The notes under the pieces are model-generated. The model was not told where the DNA came from. It saw nothing but the letters and a program-made list of their open reading frames with translations, and ran no database searches. The position numbers and the translations under genes were made by a program. Below are positions 61,929-64,000 of a stretch of DNA of 64,000 bases, piece by piece; position 1 is the first letter of the stretch, and each line of letters begins with the position of its first letter. The stretch is from an uncultured Pseudacidovorax sp. (GTDB lineage Bacteria; Pseudomonadota; Gammaproteobacteria; Burkholderiales; Burkholderiaceae_C), in assembly GCF_913773995.1 (NCBI RefSeq), contig NZ_CAJYES010000226.1, positions 62,001 to 126,000 on the forward strand. Reading direction: 5' to 3'.

Positions 61929-63344
61929 CTAAATGCTGCTGGGCGCGTGCAGTGCCTGCGCGCGGTGCGCATCCGAGGTCGCATGCACACGCTGGATGGG
62001 CGCCCGAGCCACGTCGCGTCGCGCGATGGTGGCCACCTCGCGCATCAGCGCGCGGGCGTCCCAGTCCACCGGCCAGCCCTGCCACAGCCGCAGCGCGCCC
62101 TGCACGAAGACGGCGTCGATCTGGTCGCGGTTGGCGAAGCGCACCAGCTCCCAGCCCAGGTCCCAGCTGGGCACGAACTCGGGCACGTCGACATCCAGCA
62201 GCAGGAAGTCGGCCGCGTGACCGGCCGCGATGCGGCCGGTGATGTGGCCCAGGCCGGCGGCGCGCGCGCCTTCGTGCGCGGCATGGTCCAGCCAGGTCCA
62301 GCCACCGCCGCAGGAGGAGTCGCCCTTGGCGATGCCCTGGGTCAGGCGCTGGGCCATCTCGGCGGCATCCATCAGGCGCAGCGCATCGGCGCGGGTGCCG
62401 TCGGTGCCCAGGCCGAAGGGCACGCCCAGCATCTGCAGCAGGCCGGCGTCGAGCACGGCGTTGCCCTTCCAGGCGCTGGCCAAGGGGTTGTAGGCCACGG
62501 CGGCGCCGCTGTCGCGCAGCAGGCCCAGCTCGCGCGGCGTCAGCAGCGTGGCGTGGGCGAGCAGTGCGCTCTCGTTGAGGGCGCCCACGGCATGCAGCAG
62601 CTCCAGCGGCCGCAGGCCGCGCGCGACCAGCGAGCGTTCGACGGCGGCCAGGTGTTCGTTCACATGGGTCTGGAAGCGCGCGCCGGCCTCGCGCGTGAGC
62701 GCGGCCACGTCGTGCAGCATGCGGTCGGTGGCGGCCTCGGGGATGGAGATGGCCAATGACGGATGCACCAGCGGATCGTGCTCGTGCGCCGCCAGGAAGC
62801 CCGCCGCCCGGTCGAGGATGCGGCGGGCCCCGGCCTCGCCTTCGGTGTTGCCGGCATCGTTGCAGATCAGGCCCAGCACACAGCGGATGCCCACCTCGCG
62901 CGCCGCGCGCGCCACGCCGCCCAGGCCCTCTTCGGAGCGCGTGCCCGCATCGACCACGGTGGTGAAGCCGCCGCGCAGCGACTCCAGCGCGGCCAGCTTG
63001 GCCGACAGGTAGGCGGCATGCTCGTCCAGCACGCCTTCCATCGGCACCCAGATGCGGCGGAAGATCTCCGAGGGCTCGCCAAAGGCCAGCGACTTGCCGA
63101 AGGCCTGCGTGAGGTGGGTGTGGGTGTCGATGAGGCCGGGCATCAGCAGATGGTTCGGCGCCTCGTGCACAGGCAGGCCCGGATGGGCGGCCCGCACCTC
63201 GTCGACCGGGCCGACCTGCGTGAAGCGGCCGTTCTGCACGGCGACGGCCAGGCCCTGCTTCATGCCGTCCGGCTGTAGCAGGTGGCCGGGGGCGATCAGG
63301 AGCGGGGCATCGCCGGCGAGGCGGAGTTGGTCAGCGGACAGCAT
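61929..63344 (-). CDS. Amidohydrolase family protein (chlorohydrolase/deaminase type)
   Basis: A 471-residue metal-dependent amidohydrolase. The metal motif is LIDTHTHLTQAFGKSLAFG. RFQTHVNEH and LLAHATLLTPRELGLL carry further His ligands, and GLGTDGTRADALRLMD holds the metal-binding Asp. C-terminal AAGHAADFLLLDVDVPEF is the composite beta domain. The layout resembles guanine/8-oxoguanine or N-isopropylammelide-type deaminases, but the substrate is open. The ATG at 63344 was chosen; a GTG ten codons upstream is possible. Neither has a clear ribosome-binding site. Confidence 0.85.
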   Translation of the reverse strand: MLSADQLRLAGDAPLLIAPGHLLQPDGMKQGLAVAVQNGRFTQVGPVDEVRAAHPGLPVHEAPNHLLMPGLIDTHTHLTQAFGKSLAFGEPSEIFRRIWVPMEGVLDEHAAYLSAKLAALESLRGGFTTVVDAGTRSEEGLGGVARAAREVGIRCVLGLICNDAGNTEGEAGARRILDRAAGFLAAHEHDPLVHPSLAISIPEAATDRMLHDVAALTREAGARFQTHVNEHLAAVERSLVARGLRPLELLHAVGALNESALLAHATLLTPRELGLLRDSGAAVAYNPLASAWKGNAVLDAGLLQMLGVPFGLGTDGTRADALRLMDAAEMAQRLTQGIAKGDSSCGGGWTWLDHAAHEGARAAGLGHITGRIAAGHAADFLLLDVDVPEFVPSWDLGWELVRFANRDQIDAVFVQGALRLWQGWPVDWDARALMREVATIARRDVARAPIQRVHATSDAHRAQALHAPSSI

Positions 63345-63395
63345 GGGAGAAGGTGCTCGGAAAGGCGCGCTCACCGCGGAGCGCAGAAGGACGGG

Positions 63396-64000
63396 TCACT
63401 TCAGGATCAGCAGGGCGAACCAGCCACCCGTGGCCAGCAGCAGCACGGCCACGCCGCGTTGCAGTTGGGCGATGGGCAGCCGCCGCGCGGCGCGCTGGCC
63501 CAGCAGGCTGCCGGCCATCAGCAACAGGCCGCACATCAGCGCCAGGCGCCAGTCCAGCCGGCCCGCCAGCGCATGGACGGTGCTGGCCGACACGGCCACC
63601 GGCAGCTGCACGGCCTGCGCCGCGGCGACCGCGAAGACCAGCGGCTGGCGCAGCAGCATCAGCAGCGGCAGCAGCAGCACCGGGCCGCCGGTGCCGGTCA
63701 GCGCCGAGCCGGCACCGACCGCCCCACCCAGCGCCGCGAGCGCCCCGGTGCCCAGCGTCGGCGCGCCTTCGTGGACGGCGGCCAACGCCGGCCGCAGCCC
63801 GCGCCAGCCTGCCAGCAGCACCAGCGCCGTGACGCCCGCCAGCAGCACCTGCACCGGCAGCCAGCGCACCACCAGCGCGCCGAGCACCGCACCCACGAGC
63901 GCACCCGCCAGCAACGGCACGCAGCGGCGCGCCAGTTCGGGCCTGCGCCGCAGCGGGCCCAGTGCCACCAGCGCCGGCAGCAGGAAGGCCAGCGACGAGG
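63396..64000 (-). CDS. TauE/SafE family membrane protein (5' end beyond window)
   Basis: At least 201 residues of a polytopic membrane protein truncated by the right edge. GTGALAALGGAVGAGSALTGTGGPVLLLPLLMLLRQPL is the TauE/SafE signature, and the repeated helix pattern follows to the C-terminal LLLATGGWFALLILK. The family exports sulfite, sulfoacetate or other small organic anions. Reading continues past position 64000, so the start lies outside. It is on the same strand as the amidohydrolase, 51 bp upstream of it. Confidence 0.9.
   Translation of the reverse strand, partial: SSLAFLLPALVALGPLRRRPELARRCVPLLAGALVGAVLGALVVRWLPVQVLLAGVTALVLLAGWRGLRPALAAVHEGAPTLGTGALAALGGAVGAGSALTGTGGPVLLLPLLMLLRQPLVFAVAAAQAVQLPVAVSASTVHALAGRLDWRLALMCGLLLMAGSLLGQRAARRLPIAQLQRGVAVLLLATGGWFALLILK

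Noticed and set aside
1-64000. Long opposite-strand open frames, several exceeding 400 codons
   Set aside because: In about 70% GC DNA, stop codons are rare in all frames. These frames overlap well-recognised genes and show Arg/Ala/His-rich composition without motifs.
1-64000. CRISPR arrays, tRNA/rRNA genes, insertion sequences or prophage
   Set aside because: No regularly spaced repeats, cloverleaf-like sequences, transposases, integrases or phage structural genes were found on reading.

Overview
The window is GC-rich (about 70%) chromosomal DNA of a betaproteobacterium, most likely Burkholderiales and probably Comamonadaceae. This is inferred from gene content (minCDE with a beta-type MinE, a Bug-family binding protein, many LysR regulators, a glutaryl-CoA dehydrogenase/CoA-transferase pair, CreBC) and from dense coding. 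No rRNA, tRNA, CRISPR, prophage or insertion sequence was seen. It looks like the replication-origin domain. Positions 13.7-19.6 kb carry parB, parA, rsmG and mnmG, with two 16-bp parS-type palindromes inside rsmG and mnmG. A 1.17-kb gene-free region at 26.1-27.3 kb has three exact DnaA boxes and AT-rich segments and reads as oriC. That region is built from two diverged tandem modules offset by about 510 bp. dnaA is not in the window.

Layout. 0-9.5 kb: two small metabolic genes, an NCS2 purine/pyrimidine permease, minCDE, a phasin, a glutamate/aspartate-type binding protein, a DadA-like dehydrogenase and an OmpW porin. 9.6-13.6 kb: a LysR regulator, a PduO-type adenosyltransferase, a GlcD/D-lactate dehydrogenase-type flavoprotein and a CsgG-like lipoprotein. 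13.7-20.3 kb: parB, an RBBP9-like hydrolase, parA, LysE, rsmG, mnmG and a Phd/PIN toxin-antitoxin pair. 20.4-26.1 kb: small membrane proteins, a glutathione transferase, an Old Yellow Enzyme and a copper module (copA, copZ, cueR) with two CueR-type promoters. 26.1-27.3 kb: oriC. 27.3-30.0 kb: creB, creC and a DUF4440-like protein.

30.1-37.7 kb is the most unusual part. PBP1A (mrcA) diverges from a four-gene operon encoding a VIT/von Willebrand A protein with a PEP-CTERM-like tail, an exosortase, an EpsI-like protein and a membrane-anchored GT51 peptidoglycan glycosyltransferase. The intergenic region has an exact TTCAC-N6-TTCAC match to the CreB 'cre tag', and creBC is only 3-5 kb away. This suggests a dedicated single-substrate surface-sorting system linked to wall synthesis and controlled by CreBC.

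37.9-64 kb is catabolic and accessory: proC; a hydrolase with a Bug protein and LysR; a LysR-gcdH-CoA transferase module; an AT-richer PIN-domain gene with an unfamiliar 257-residue partner; exporters; a 552-residue unrecognised helical-repeat protein divergent from a class A beta-lactamase; two divergent citrate-synthase paralogues sharing an 85-bp palindrome-rich promoter; a phosphotransferase; a DUF3253 fusion; an MFS/PanE-like pair; glutaminase; an EamA exporter; an amidohydrolase; and a truncated TauE/SafE exporter. A palindromic element built around CCGTTCGGGCTGAGCCTGTCGAAG occurs three times, each time between convergent genes.
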